Below are positions 26,239 to 34,248 of a DNA stretch of 64,000 nt, one piece after another; the stretch's first letter is position 1, and every line of letters begins with the position of its first letter. Below the pieces are notes generated by a model. That model had not been told where the DNA came from. It did not search any database and was given only the letters and a program-made list of their open reading frames with translations. Both the position numbers and the translations under genes were made by a program. Source of the DNA: Alicyclobacillus herbarius DSM 13609 (lineage in GTDB: Bacteria; Bacillota; Bacilli; Alicyclobacillales; Alicyclobacillaceae); contig NZ_AUMH01000001.1 in NCBI RefSeq assembly GCF_000430585.1, forward strand, positions 186,001 through 250,000, written 5' to 3'.

Positions 26239-27771
26239 TTAATGACCCGGGGTTATGTAGGGTTCGAGGTCGGTCCGCCGTAATCCTTTCGGGTAAAGGT
26301 TATTCGTGCGTCCGGGTACGCCTTTTCCCCATCCGAGTGGCCAGCCGTCGATATGGATAAGCCCCCATCCGCGCAGACCGGCATCAGGGAGGGATTCACC
26401 TCGCAGATACCGAATGGCGTCCGCCTCCTCAAGGGCAACCGCGTGTCGAGCCAGGTGGGGGATTGAGGCCATGGCCAAAGCGTGCTGCGGGTGTATACGG
26501 TTCCGTTCGCAGCTTGCCAGCCACAGCCCGGGCCGCTTTATCCGTATGGCCGCCGCCTGCAGGCGGTCGACGAGTGCCTTGTCCATCACCGCATACATCT
26601 GGTCGCAGAGGACATAGGGGTGACGCCACGAGTCGGGAACTCCCTCTGCATTGAGCCAGGCGTCAAGTTCGTCCTGCCATGCAGCTACGGACGGCTCGCG
26701 CTGGGCGAGGGGCCTGCCGCGGCGTCCAGAAAGACGCCGCCCTGACACGCGAAGAGACGGTTGCAGGCTGTCTGGCGCGGGCTGAACCTTGTCGTGGAAG
26801 CGAAAACGCGCGATGAAATGCCCTTCGCCGATTCCTTTGTGCGGCCAGAGGCGTCGGGTGTTCGAAATTTCCTCCCGGACCAAAGACGAGACTTGCCCGT
26901 CGAGCCAATCGGATCGTCCAACGTCCCAGCCGGGCCAAAGTGGCAGGGGCTCGAGAGACACCGGAAAGTGCTCCAGCACCCACGCGACCATTTGTTCGTT
27001 TTCCATCGGATTAAACGTGCAGGTGGAATAGACCAGGCGGCCGCCTGGTCGCAGCATGGAAAACGCGGCGGAGAGAATCTCCCGCTGTCGTGCGGCGCAT
27101 TGAATCGGAGAATTTTCTCGCCACTCTGCGCGGGCCTCCGGGTCTTTTCGGAATATGCCTTCGCCGGAGCACGGCGCATCCACTAATATGGCGTCAAAAT
27201 ACGAGCCGATGGCGGCTGCCAATTGCTCGGGATAGGCCTGGGTAACGCAGGCTGGGGTGCCGCAGCGCTCCAGATTCTCAACCAGAGTACGCACACGCGC
27301 CGGATGAGGCTCATTGGCCACGAAGACACCTTGGCCCTGCATGCGGCGCGCGATATCGGTCGCCTTGCTGCCGGGGGCGGCACACAAATCCAGCACGCGC
27401 TCCCCAGGCTGTGGATTAAGGGCGGGAACCGCAGCCATCGCGGATGGTTCCTGGATGTAACAGGCGCTGGTGAGCACCCAGACGCTGCGCCCCAACGTGG
27501 AGTCGGTTGGGAGTAAGCGAGCATCTTCCCGCCAAGGAACGCGTTCCGACAGCGACCCGAGGAGGCTGGCCCCGCGACGGTCATGGATAGGGCCTTCGTT
27601 TGCAAGGCCTTTATGCATAGGGCCGTCTCCGAGGCCGGCCGCTTCGCCCGGGCGGCGTGCCACCCGGACCGCGCGTACAGGGGGGTGTTCCAGCGCGTCG
27701 CGAAAATCGGACCATTCCTCCCCAAGCAGCGGTTTCATCCGTTGTTCGAATGCTCTTGGCAACCCCTGCAT
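26239..27771 (-). CDS. rsmF: RsmF-like RNA (cytosine-C5) methyltransferase
   Basis: NOL1/NOP2/Sun family m5C methyltransferase, 510 residues. In order: an N-terminal RNA-binding part; SAM motif I VLDLCAAPGSKATDIA (about residue 125); VDAPCSGEGIFRKD with the release cysteine; and YSTCTFNPMENE with the catalytic cysteine. The C-terminal third (from about residue 360) is the extra domain of RsmF/YebU-like proteins. The exact rRNA target cannot be read from sequence. The gene is monocistronic between a minus-strand operon and the plus-strand gerPC-like gene. Confidence 0.88.
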   Translation of the reverse strand: MQGLPRAFEQRMKPLLGEEWSDFRDALEHPPVRAVRVARRPGEAAGLGDGPMHKGLANEGPIHDRRGASLLGSLSERVPWREDARLLPTDSTLGRSVWVLTSACYIQEPSAMAAVPALNPQPGERVLDLCAAPGSKATDIARRMQGQGVFVANEPHPARVRTLVENLERCGTPACVTQAYPEQLAAAIGSYFDAILVDAPCSGEGIFRKDPEARAEWRENSPIQCAARQREILSAAFSMLRPGGRLVYSTCTFNPMENEQMVAWVLEHFPVSLEPLPLWPGWDVGRSDWLDGQVSSLVREEISNTRRLWPHKGIGEGHFIARFRFHDKVQPAPDSLQPSLRVSGRRLSGRRGRPLAQREPSVAAWQDELDAWLNAEGVPDSWRHPYVLCDQMYAVMDKALVDRLQAAAIRIKRPGLWLASCERNRIHPQHALAMASIPHLARHAVALEEADAIRYLRGESLPDAGLRGWGLIHIDGWPLGWGKGVPGRTNNLYPKGLRRTDLEPYITPGH

Positions 27772-27937
27772 GTTATACCTTCATCCTTTACGTTTTTTTG
27801 GTTCTATCGCCAGTGTTCCTCACCATACCACGCGGACAGGAAGGCCGCAATGCGTGTATACGAGCCCGGATAGGCACTCGCCCAGACGTGCTCGCATACG
27901 ATTGGGTAAAGCGTGTCTTGGAAGGGGCTGGGAGACG

Positions 27938-28219
27938 GTGACGAGCAGCGGACCGCAAAACCTGGACGAACTGGTTGCACAGGTGCAGTGGCTGTGGGAA
28001 CGTGTGTACGCGCTCGAGGCCGAACTCGCCTGGTGGCGGCAAAATGCATCGATTCGTGTCCATAAGCTCGAATATCACATCGACAAACTCGCCGTGCGCG
28101 ACCTCAGCGGGACCTTGACCATCGGCATCGCCGGCGGCCGCATGGTATGGCCTCCGGGCGGGCAACTCCGCCAGGTGTCGGATGGATGGCCCGAAGCCGA
28201 AGCAGACGACGACTTTTGA
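27938..28219 (+). CDS. Short GerPC-like spore germination protein
   Basis: GTG 27938 gives 93 residues; the open frame reaches back to 27470 but only across the antisense of the methyltransferase. The product has a short coiled coil (LVAQVQWLWERVYALEAEL) followed by VHKLEYHIDKLAVRDLSGTLTIGI (in parts VHKLEYHIDKL and LSGTLTIGI), which resembles the core of GerPC as I remember it. GerPC proteins are usually about 200 residues, so this is a short version, and no other gerP gene is next to it. The ribosome site is GGGAGA, weak. Confidence 0.55.
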   Translation: MTSSGPQNLDELVAQVQWLWERVYALEAELAWWRQNASIRVHKLEYHIDKLAVRDLSGTLTIGIAGGRMVWPPGGQLRQVSDGWPEAEADDDF

Positions 28220-28234
28220 TCTCCGCCGTACGGA

Positions 28235-28263
28235 TTGTCAGCTCGGCCCCCGCGCGGTATAGT
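28235..28263 (+). promoter_or_regulatory. Sigma-A promoter of queF
   Basis: TTGTCA (28235-28240) and TATAGT (28258-28263), spacing 17 bp. Transcription would start near 28270 and leave a leader of about 80 nt before queF. Confidence 0.7.
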
Positions 28264-28269
28264 GGTGCA

Positions 28270-28327
28270 GGGCGTGCCGTAGCTGACGCAGGCCCGCGTA
28301 CGGACAGGGAAAACCCTGTGGCACCCA
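28270..28327 (+). promoter_or_regulatory. Structured queF leader, possible three-way junction
   Basis: Three helices can be drawn by hand: GTGCC (28274-28278) with GGCAC (28320-28324), extended by GG/CC across a bulge; GTA plus CGC (28279-28289) with GCG plus TAC (28296-28301); and the perfect hairpin ACAGGG-AAAA-CCCTGT (28304-28319). It ends just before the ribosome site. The preQ1-I consensus is not seen. GC-rich sequence can fold by chance. Confidence 0.4.
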
Positions 28328-28350
28328 TACTTTGGATGGAGGTGGGACTC

Positions 28351-28725
28351 ATGGCGACGCGACCAACACGCGAACTGGTTGTGGTTCCGAATCCACATCC
28401 GGATCGGGTTTACGATGTGACCATGGAAACATCCGAATTTACGACGCTTTGTCCAATGACCGGACAACCGGACTTTGCTACCATTCGCATTCATTATCAG
28501 CCGGGGGCGCATTTGGTCGAACTCAAGTCTCTAAAGTTGTATCTGTGGAGTTTTCGCAACGAAAGTCATTATCACGAGGATGTCACGAACATCATCTTGA
28601 ACGATTTCGTGGCTGCGGCCAAGCCTCGCTACGCCGAGGTGACCGCAGACTTCACGATTCGTGGCGGCATTCACACCGTAGTGCGCACAGAGTGGCGGCG
28701 GGAGCAGGAGACTGAGAACCGCTGA
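28351..28725 (+). CDS. queF: NADPH-dependent 7-cyano-7-deazaguanine reductase
   Basis: Reduces preQ0 to preQ1 in queuosine biosynthesis. The 124-residue protein is of the short, YkvM-type class. The nucleophilic cysteine is C34 in TTLCPMTGQPDFA, with D41 as the partner acid. The QueF motif VELKSLKLYLWSFRNE and the following HE are present. The ATG at 28351 has GGAGGTGGG ahead; the frame extends to 28147 but only across the upstream gene. No queC, D or E is near. A structured leader precedes it. Confidence 0.95.
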   Translation: MATRPTRELVVVPNPHPDRVYDVTMETSEFTTLCPMTGQPDFATIRIHYQPGAHLVELKSLKLYLWSFRNESHYHEDVTNIILNDFVAAAKPRYAEVTADFTIRGGIHTVVRTEWRREQETENR

Positions 28726-28753
28726 CCGGTCTGCCGTCTGTCACATATGGTCT

Positions 28754-28785
28754 GAGAGGTTGTTCGGAAAGGGCTTAACGACTCC
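28754..28785 (+). repeat. Partial copy of the TCCGGAAAGGGG palindrome family
   Basis: GAGAGGTTGTTCGGAAAGGG matches the left end of the reverse-oriented repeat found elsewhere (AGAGGT.GTCCGGAAAGGGG); the right arm is missing. It lies between queF and panD and touches the 3' end of panD. Confidence 0.5.
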
Positions 28786-29161
28786 AGGTGGGTGCGCTAT
28801 GCTCCTGCACAATCCTTTCGATCCGGTTCCTCGCGTCGACAAACACCACCCGCGGCGCCACGCGTTCATACTCCTCATCCAGGACCTGAGCCAACGACAG
28901 GATGATGACCTCGTCCCCGACTTGAAAGTGGCGCGCGGGTGGGCCGTTGAGGCAGACTTCTCCGGATTGCGCCGGGGCCTCAATGGCGTACGTCTGCCAG
29001 ATTACCCCATTGGACAAGTTGGTGATTTGTACCATTTCGTATGGCCGAATGTCGGCCGCCGCCATCAGGTCCACGTCCAATGTGACGCTGCCCATGTAAT
29101 TCAGGTCGGCGGCTGTCACGGTGGCACGATGAATCTTCCCCTTACATATCGTCCTAAGCAT
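28775..29161 (-). CDS. panD: Aspartate 1-decarboxylase
   Basis: Makes beta-alanine for pantothenate and CoA. The proenzyme self-cleaves between G24 and S25 in YMGSVTLD to form the pyruvoyl cofactor; K9 and the following H11 of the family are in CKGKIHRA. About 128 residues, normal length. ATG 29161 is preceded by GAGGTG at 5-bp spacing; a longer frame to 29377 lacks support. panB and panC are not next to it. The last codons overlap a partial repeat. Confidence 0.95.
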   Translation of the reverse strand: MLRTICKGKIHRATVTAADLNYMGSVTLDVDLMAAADIRPYEMVQITNLSNGVIWQTYAIEAPAQSGEVCLNGPPARHFQVGDEVIILSLAQVLDEEYERVAPRVVFVDARNRIERIVQEHSAPTWSR

Positions 29162-29374
29162 GTGACACCTCAATCTGAAAGCGGCCAAAATATCGATGAC
29201 CGCTGAATCTGGCGGGCGGACAGAGGAGTGCCATTTTGGACGATCCGTCCACCGCGGCGTTACATTCTCATCGTGTGCGCAAGGAATGTCCAAAGTTCCG
29301 GGATTTACCGGATTGTGGGCAGGAACTTGCGTTGGGGCTAGCGAATATGGGAAGGTTGGGAAGGAGACAGACTT

Positions 29375-29415
29375 CATGAGGTTGTCCGAAAGGCGTCCCC
29401 CTTCCGGACACGCAC
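29375..29415 (+). repeat. Copy of the TCCGGAAAGGGG palindrome family (reverse orientation)
   Basis: GAGGTTGTCCGAAAGG, then CCCCCTTCCGGACACGC, with a shortened centre. It spans the in-frame ATG at 29376, which argues that this ATG is not the true start of the next gene. Confidence 0.6.
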
Positions 29416-29441
29416 TTCATCCTTTTGAGAGGACGGTTTTC

Positions 29442-31433
29442 GTGCGTACGTTCCAACGGCTCCACAAGCGGGCGTTCTCGGGGCTGCTGTTCACCGCCGC
29501 TTTCCTCGCAAGCACTTCCCTGTTCAGTGGCGGATTTCCGGGGACGGCACAGGCGGCGAGCTTGCAGATGAACTCCGTTGTGGGTCTGAACGGCTATTAT
29601 TCAAAAGACCGGCCGGTGCCGGTCGTGCTACATATCGTCAACCCTGGACCCGCTACGTCGGCGCGCTTGCAGGTTACCGTGCATCAGAGTCTGGGCAGCG
29701 ATCGTCTCATTGATGGGCGCTTGGTCTGGGATGTACGTTTGCCCGCGCATCAGGCGGTAGACCAACACATTGTGGTTCCTGGACAAGTGGTGGCCGCCGG
29801 TGCTCAGGTGGTCTGTTCGGCAAACGGGAAAACGGTCAGCACACCGCTGGGGGGCAATCCGTTCGGTCTCGTATCCCTGGTTGCCGTCGTATCCGACAAG
29901 GCGCAGGCGGCTCAGTTTCTCACCGGAAGTTCAAACGGTCAAAATGGCCAGCCCGTGCTGCCGGTACGGATTGCGCCGCGGTCGCTGCCGGATTTTCCAT
30001 ACTTACTAGAAGACTTGACGGCCGTTTCCATCACTCCAGAGACGCTAAGTCGTTTGAGCAACCGTCAGCGTGCTGCTCTTTCAATGTGGGTGAAATTGGG
30101 CGGTTTGCTGTTGGTAACGGGTGTGGCACCGGTCGATAAGTCCTGGCAGCAGCAATTGCCTCTGCGGCCGTCCCGGTCGCGCCAGGCGTCGGCCGACCTT
30201 TTAGCCTCCGTCATCGACGGCAGTGTCCCACCTCCAACTGGAAAGGTTACGATTTCCGGGCGCCTGACGGGGGAGGATACACAAGTCTGGGTGGGCACCC
30301 GTGCTGAGCCCTTGATCGCGGCTCGCGCGGTTGGACGCGGCATGGTAGTACAGACTTCGTTTTCGCCCTTGCAGCCGGTGGTCTTAGGGTGGCCTGGCAA
30401 TGCAACGCTGTGGACCTGGGTGATTAAGAACGGCAGCGTCAAGAGCCAACGGGCGCTTCCGCCGTTAACGGGAACAGACGGGGCGCTGAACCTGGCTACG
30501 GCGAGTGATGCCTTGCCGCCGTTGCGGGTGCCGTCTCTGCGCGTCTGGGGCACGTTGTTTGCCGTTTATGCGCTGGTCGTCGGGCCCGTTTTGTTCTTTT
30601 GGCTGCGGCGGCGCAAGCGGGAAAGCTGGGCATGGATTGTGTTGCCCAGCATCAGTCTGGTGACGACTGTCGGCATCTATGGCTTCGGTATCAGTCAACG
30701 ACCCAACGGCGTACTGACGGAAGGGGTTGGCGTACTCGAATTGGTCGGCGACGGCAGCGCTGAGGCATACGGCATGCGTGGCTTTATGTCACCCATGGTG
30801 ACGACGGCCAGCATGACCGCTGCGCACGCATTTTACGGACTGCCTCTGGCCGAGACGAACGTGCGCACCTTGGGCAACGCCCAGGTCTCGGAGGACCATG
30901 GTGTGACCGCCCAGTTTTCGGAGGTGGGTCGCTGGGGAGTCCGTTATCTGTATGCGATTGGTGCCGTGAACCAACAGGGGCAACTGAACGCGAGTTTGGA
31001 CGTCTCATTAGGGACCTTAAGTGGAATGGTCAGCAATGCGACCCCATACACCCTGGATGATGTGGCGTTGGTATGGAATCGCCATTTATACGAACTCGGT
31101 ACGCTGCGGCCAGGCCAGTCGGTGACTATCGACGAGCATACCAAGGTCTTGTCCTTGGATGGCAGTTGGGTAACCACGTACGGCCGCTACAACGGTGAAA
31201 TCACCCACGGAGTGGGTCGCTCCTTGGCCCAGCTGTTGGCGGCGGGCGATGGGATTAACGTGGGAGCGACCTCAGGGAGAGTGATGCTGGTCGCCACCTG
31301 CACAGCGAACACGCCGGCGATTCCGGAACTGCACACGTTGCAGAAGATTGCATCGGAGCAGCAGCTGACGGTCGTTCGTCAGTTTCAAGAAGTGACTCCC
31401 GTTTTTGCATCGAATAAGGTGATGCCCTCGTGA
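29442..31433 (+). CDS. Exported membrane-anchored protein of an envelope ABC operon
   Basis: GTG 29442 (GAGAGGA about 8 bp ahead) gives a textbook signal peptide: basic MRTFQRLHKRA, hydrophobic GLLFTAAFLASTSLF, cleavage after AQA. An upstream ATG at 29376 would add 22 residues encoded by a repeat. The mature part has beta-rich N-terminal strands, then a region like the amidotransferase-fold domain of such proteins (SMWVKLGGLLLVTG). Two membrane helices follow at about residues 370-420 (VYALVVGPVLFFWL and IVLPSISLVTTVGIYGFG), separated by RRRKRES. A C-terminal domain of about 220 residues is outside. It overlaps the ATPase gene by 4 bp. Function unknown. Confidence 0.8.
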   Translation: MRTFQRLHKRAFSGLLFTAAFLASTSLFSGGFPGTAQAASLQMNSVVGLNGYYSKDRPVPVVLHIVNPGPATSARLQVTVHQSLGSDRLIDGRLVWDVRLPAHQAVDQHIVVPGQVVAAGAQVVCSANGKTVSTPLGGNPFGLVSLVAVVSDKAQAAQFLTGSSNGQNGQPVLPVRIAPRSLPDFPYLLEDLTAVSITPETLSRLSNRQRAALSMWVKLGGLLLVTGVAPVDKSWQQQLPLRPSRSRQASADLLASVIDGSVPPPTGKVTISGRLTGEDTQVWVGTRAEPLIAARAVGRGMVVQTSFSPLQPVVLGWPGNATLWTWVIKNGSVKSQRALPPLTGTDGALNLATASDALPPLRVPSLRVWGTLFAVYALVVGPVLFFWLRRRKRESWAWIVLPSISLVTTVGIYGFGISQRPNGVLTEGVGVLELVGDGSAEAYGMRGFMSPMVTTASMTAAHAFYGLPLAETNVRTLGNAQVSEDHGVTAQFSEVGRWGVRYLYAIGAVNQQGQLNASLDVSLGTLSGMVSNATPYTLDDVALVWNRHLYELGTLRPGQSVTIDEHTKVLSLDGSWVTTYGRYNGEITHGVGRSLAQLLAAGDGINVGATSGRVMLVATCTANTPAIPELHTLQKIASEQQLTVVRQFQEVTPVFASNKVMPS

Positions 31434-32362
31434 TACGGACGCAAAACCTCGTCAAACGGTACGGGCGAGAAGTTGCCGTGAACCAATTGAACCTCACGGT
31501 TCGCAAAGGGACCGTCTTTGGCATCGTGGGGGAGAACGGGGCCGGGAAGACCACCACGCTGTCGATGTTGGCCACCCTGACCGTGCCGACTTCCGGCCAA
31601 GCGTTTATTGCCGGCTATGAGGTGAGCCATCAACCGCATGAGGTGCGGCGGGCCATCGGATATATGCCGGATTCGTTCGGGGTATACGACGAGTTGACGA
31701 CGGCTGAGTATTTGCGTTTTTACGCCGACTGCTACGGGGTAGATCGGAGAACCGCGGAGAAGCGGGCGGTGAAATTGCTGGAGTGGGTCGACTTAGCCCA
31801 TAAACGGGATAGTTACGTCAATGCGTTGTCGCGCGGGATGCAACAGCGTCTGGAGATTGCCCGCTGCCTGATGCACGACCCCGAGGTTCTCATCTTGGAC
31901 GAGCCGTCGTCCGGTCTCGATCCGCGATCGCGCCTGGAAATGCGGTCGGTGTTGCAGCGCTTGCGCTCACTAGGTAAAACGATTCTCATCAGTTCACACA
32001 TTCTGCACGAACTCGGATCGATCGCGGACGAAATTGGTATCATGCGGGGAGGGGAACTATCCGCTATCGCCTCGGTGAACGTCATGTTAGCGCACTCTGA
32101 CGCGTTTCGCACGTTATGGATTACCGGTGAGGGCCCGAAAGAAGCCTGGCACGCAGCCTTCCGCGAAGACCCGCACGTGCTGGATGTGATTGACAAAAGT
32201 CCGGCGGTCGAGGTTCTCTACGGGGGGACAGTCGAACAGCAGGCGCAGTTGATGAAATCCCTGATGGACAGGGGCATCGTTCTGTACCAGTTTGCGGAAC
32301 GCCCCACAGACATTGAGGAGCTGTTTTTGCGCCTGACGGACAGGGGGGAAGACCTCGATTGA
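31430..32362 (+). CDS. ABC transporter ATP-binding protein
   Basis: ATPase of 310 residues: Walker A VGENGAGKTTTLSM, signature LSRGMQQRLEIARCL, Walker B VLILDEPSSGLDP and H-loop ISSHILHE. It starts with GTG in a GTGA overlap with the exported protein and ends in a one-base overlap region with the permease. The set of ATPase, permease and a large exported protein resembles Gld-type or NatAB-like envelope systems. The substrate is unknown. Confidence 0.92.
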   Translation: MIRTQNLVKRYGREVAVNQLNLTVRKGTVFGIVGENGAGKTTTLSMLATLTVPTSGQAFIAGYEVSHQPHEVRRAIGYMPDSFGVYDELTTAEYLRFYADCYGVDRRTAEKRAVKLLEWVDLAHKRDSYVNALSRGMQQRLEIARCLMHDPEVLILDEPSSGLDPRSRLEMRSVLQRLRSLGKTILISSHILHELGSIADEIGIMRGGELSAIASVNVMLAHSDAFRTLWITGEGPKEAWHAAFREDPHVLDVIDKSPAVEVLYGGTVEQQAQLMKSLMDRGIVLYQFAERPTDIEELFLRLTDRGEDLD

Positions 32363-33186
32363 TGCGAGCCAACCCTTTACTGTACAAGGAATTCCGCCAG
32401 CGGATGCGGGCACGCCGCACGCCGTTGGTCGTTGCCGGATATTTCGTCTCGATGGCCGCTCTTACCTTCTTTCTACTGTACGAAAACGTGCAAGGACAAC
32501 TGGTGTTTGTGCTACCAGCCCGCAGTGAACAGGTTTTTTTGCTGTTAAGCCTGCTGCAGATGACGGTGGTGGCGTTCCTCACGCCCGCGTTTGCCGCTGG
32601 CGCCATCAGCGGCGAGCGGGAACGGCGTACGTTGGCCGTCCTATTGACCACACCGCTGTCCCCGATTGGCATCTTGGTTGGTAAGGTTCTGTCTTCCAGT
32701 GCATTGCTCGCTCTGCTCTTGGTGGTTACCCTGCCGTTATACAGTCTGGTCTTCCTGTTTGGCGGAGCGGTTCCCCAGGAGGTCCTGGCGGTGTTCGGGT
32801 TTCAAATGCTCAACATTATCCTGATAGCCGCGTTGAGCGTGCTGTGGTCCACCATTGCTCTCCGATCCGGATGGAGCACGGTTCTCAGCTACGCCACGGT
32901 CGGTTTCATGGTCATCTTCACAGGCGTCGTCGGTTATGGTTTACGCCTGTTGGCCCAGAGCCCGATGGAGTTTTTTGCCATGCAGTGGTCGAACGAGCTC
33001 CTCGGTCTAAATCCGCTCTGGATTGAGGCGTCGCTGGCCGGGGTTGTCACCACCGTCTCACACGCCTGGCTACGGTTTCTTGGGTTTTACGCGGCTCTGG
33101 TGGTCGTCTTGGCCATCCCAGCCGTGTTTCGACTGCGGCCACAGCTGTGGCGGTTCCTTCCAGGCGATGAACGGAACTATCAGTAG
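32362..33186 (+). CDS. ABC-2 type permease
   Basis: 274 residues with six likely membrane segments, for example LVVAGYFVSMAALTFFLLY, LLLSLLQMTVVAFLTPAFAAG and VGFMVIFTGVVGYGL. The N-terminal NPLLYKEFRQRMRARR and the first-loop ISGERERRTLAVLLTTPLSP are hallmark ABC-2 permease features. ATG 32362 overlaps the ATPase stop; a TTG one codon earlier is possible. It pairs with the preceding ATPase. Confidence 0.88.
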   Translation: MRANPLLYKEFRQRMRARRTPLVVAGYFVSMAALTFFLLYENVQGQLVFVLPARSEQVFLLLSLLQMTVVAFLTPAFAAGAISGERERRTLAVLLTTPLSPIGILVGKVLSSSALLALLLVVTLPLYSLVFLFGGAVPQEVLAVFGFQMLNIILIAALSVLWSTIALRSGWSTVLSYATVGFMVIFTGVVGYGLRLLAQSPMEFFAMQWSNELLGLNPLWIEASLAGVVTTVSHAWLRFLGFYAALVVVLAIPAVFRLRPQLWRFLPGDERNYQ

Positions 33187-33252
33187 TTGATGCGGCTGGG
33201 CAACGAAACCGCCGCCCTGCACGGGTATGTTGGAGGAAAGGAAGGTCTGAGC

Positions 33253-34086
33253 ATGATCTACGCTTTGATCGCCGTCGCGGCGGTGTTATGTGCGGTCTGG
33301 TTGTGGCTGAATGTGATTTTGGTCAAAGACAAGGAGGATACCCCGGCGAAAAGCGGCAATCACCGAGTGCCTGTGGAACGTAGGGACGAAGCCGGGGCAC
33401 AACAGCCAGTTGCACCCGCGAATACGAGTGTCGCCCCGCACCGTTTGGCTGCGGCTGGCGGAGCCCGTCCCGTTTTCAATCCAGACCTTGCCGGGCACAC
33501 AGACGACGCCGACGCTAACGCCAACGACGCGCGACCGGAAGACGCGGGTGCGGTGCACAGCCCGGTTTCCACGGGGGAGCGGGCGGACGACCCGACCACA
33601 TTGGACACGAGCGGATCGCCGGATGATTCGGAGGATCCGGCGGTGGCGGTATCGGACGTCGAAGTGTTGTCCCAAACTGGGTCTGGAAGTAAGTCAGTAT
33701 TTCGACGCGAGAATGCTCCGTTTCGCCTGTACACCCATCGCGTACCGATGTTTGCGACGGATACGTGGCAACGTGTCTTTACTCGCCTGACGGAGGAACC
33801 ATGGATTCTAGGTTGGATTGCGTTTCAAGATAAACGGGTGGGGGCAGCGGATAGCGATTATGAAGAGAGCCTGATTGCGGCGCTCTGCGAGTACTGGCAG
33901 ATGGCGAACCGGCTGCGCTTGGAAGTCGGCTTGTCTTCCTTCATGGAGACCTCCATCCAGGCAGAGGAGGGTAAGGTTTGGTTGATTACCGCGGTCGATG
34001 ACGCTTGGCTGGCGTTGTTCGTGGACGCGGATGCGGATCCCCGTGAACTGACCCACACGCTGCTGGATGACGTTCATCAGGACTAG
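33253..34086 (+). CDS. Membrane-anchored protein with C-terminal roadblock-like domain
   Basis: ATG 33253 has AAGGAAGGT ahead; the frame is open from 33187 but without a better site. The 277 residues comprise an N-terminal membrane helix (ALIAVAAVLCAVWLWLNVIL), a disordered, Asp/Ala/Pro-rich linker to about residue 150, and a C-terminal domain. This domain has VFTRLTEEPWILGWIAF and later KVWLITAVDDAWLALFVDADADP, which looks like a Roadblock/LC7 fold, an inference from pattern only. It ends the operon of exported protein, ATPase and permease and faces the cytoplasm if the N-terminus is outside. Confidence 0.65.
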   Translation: MIYALIAVAAVLCAVWLWLNVILVKDKEDTPAKSGNHRVPVERRDEAGAQQPVAPANTSVAPHRLAAAGGARPVFNPDLAGHTDDADANANDARPEDAGAVHSPVSTGERADDPTTLDTSGSPDDSEDPAVAVSDVEVLSQTGSGSKSVFRRENAPFRLYTHRVPMFATDTWQRVFTRLTEEPWILGWIAFQDKRVGAADSDYEESLIAALCEYWQMANRLRLEVGLSSFMETSIQAEEGKVWLITAVDDAWLALFVDADADPRELTHTLLDDVHQD

Positions 34087-34248
34087 TCGTTAGCTGGATA
34101 GAGGCGGCTACCCAGACCGGGCCGTGGCCTAGGTATTCAGGGTAGCGCATCAAGCTTTGTCGTAAAACCTCGCCTTACGGCTTGTCATATCTGACCTGCC
34201 CCGGACGTACAGTCTAGAGACGGACGTGCCTGGCAGGGGGGGATTGGC

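Noticed and set aside
27470-27937. Upstream part of the open frame of the GerPC-like gene
   Set aside because: It lies on the antisense of the RsmF-like gene and is Arg/Ser/Pro-rich; the conserved part begins after GTG 27938.
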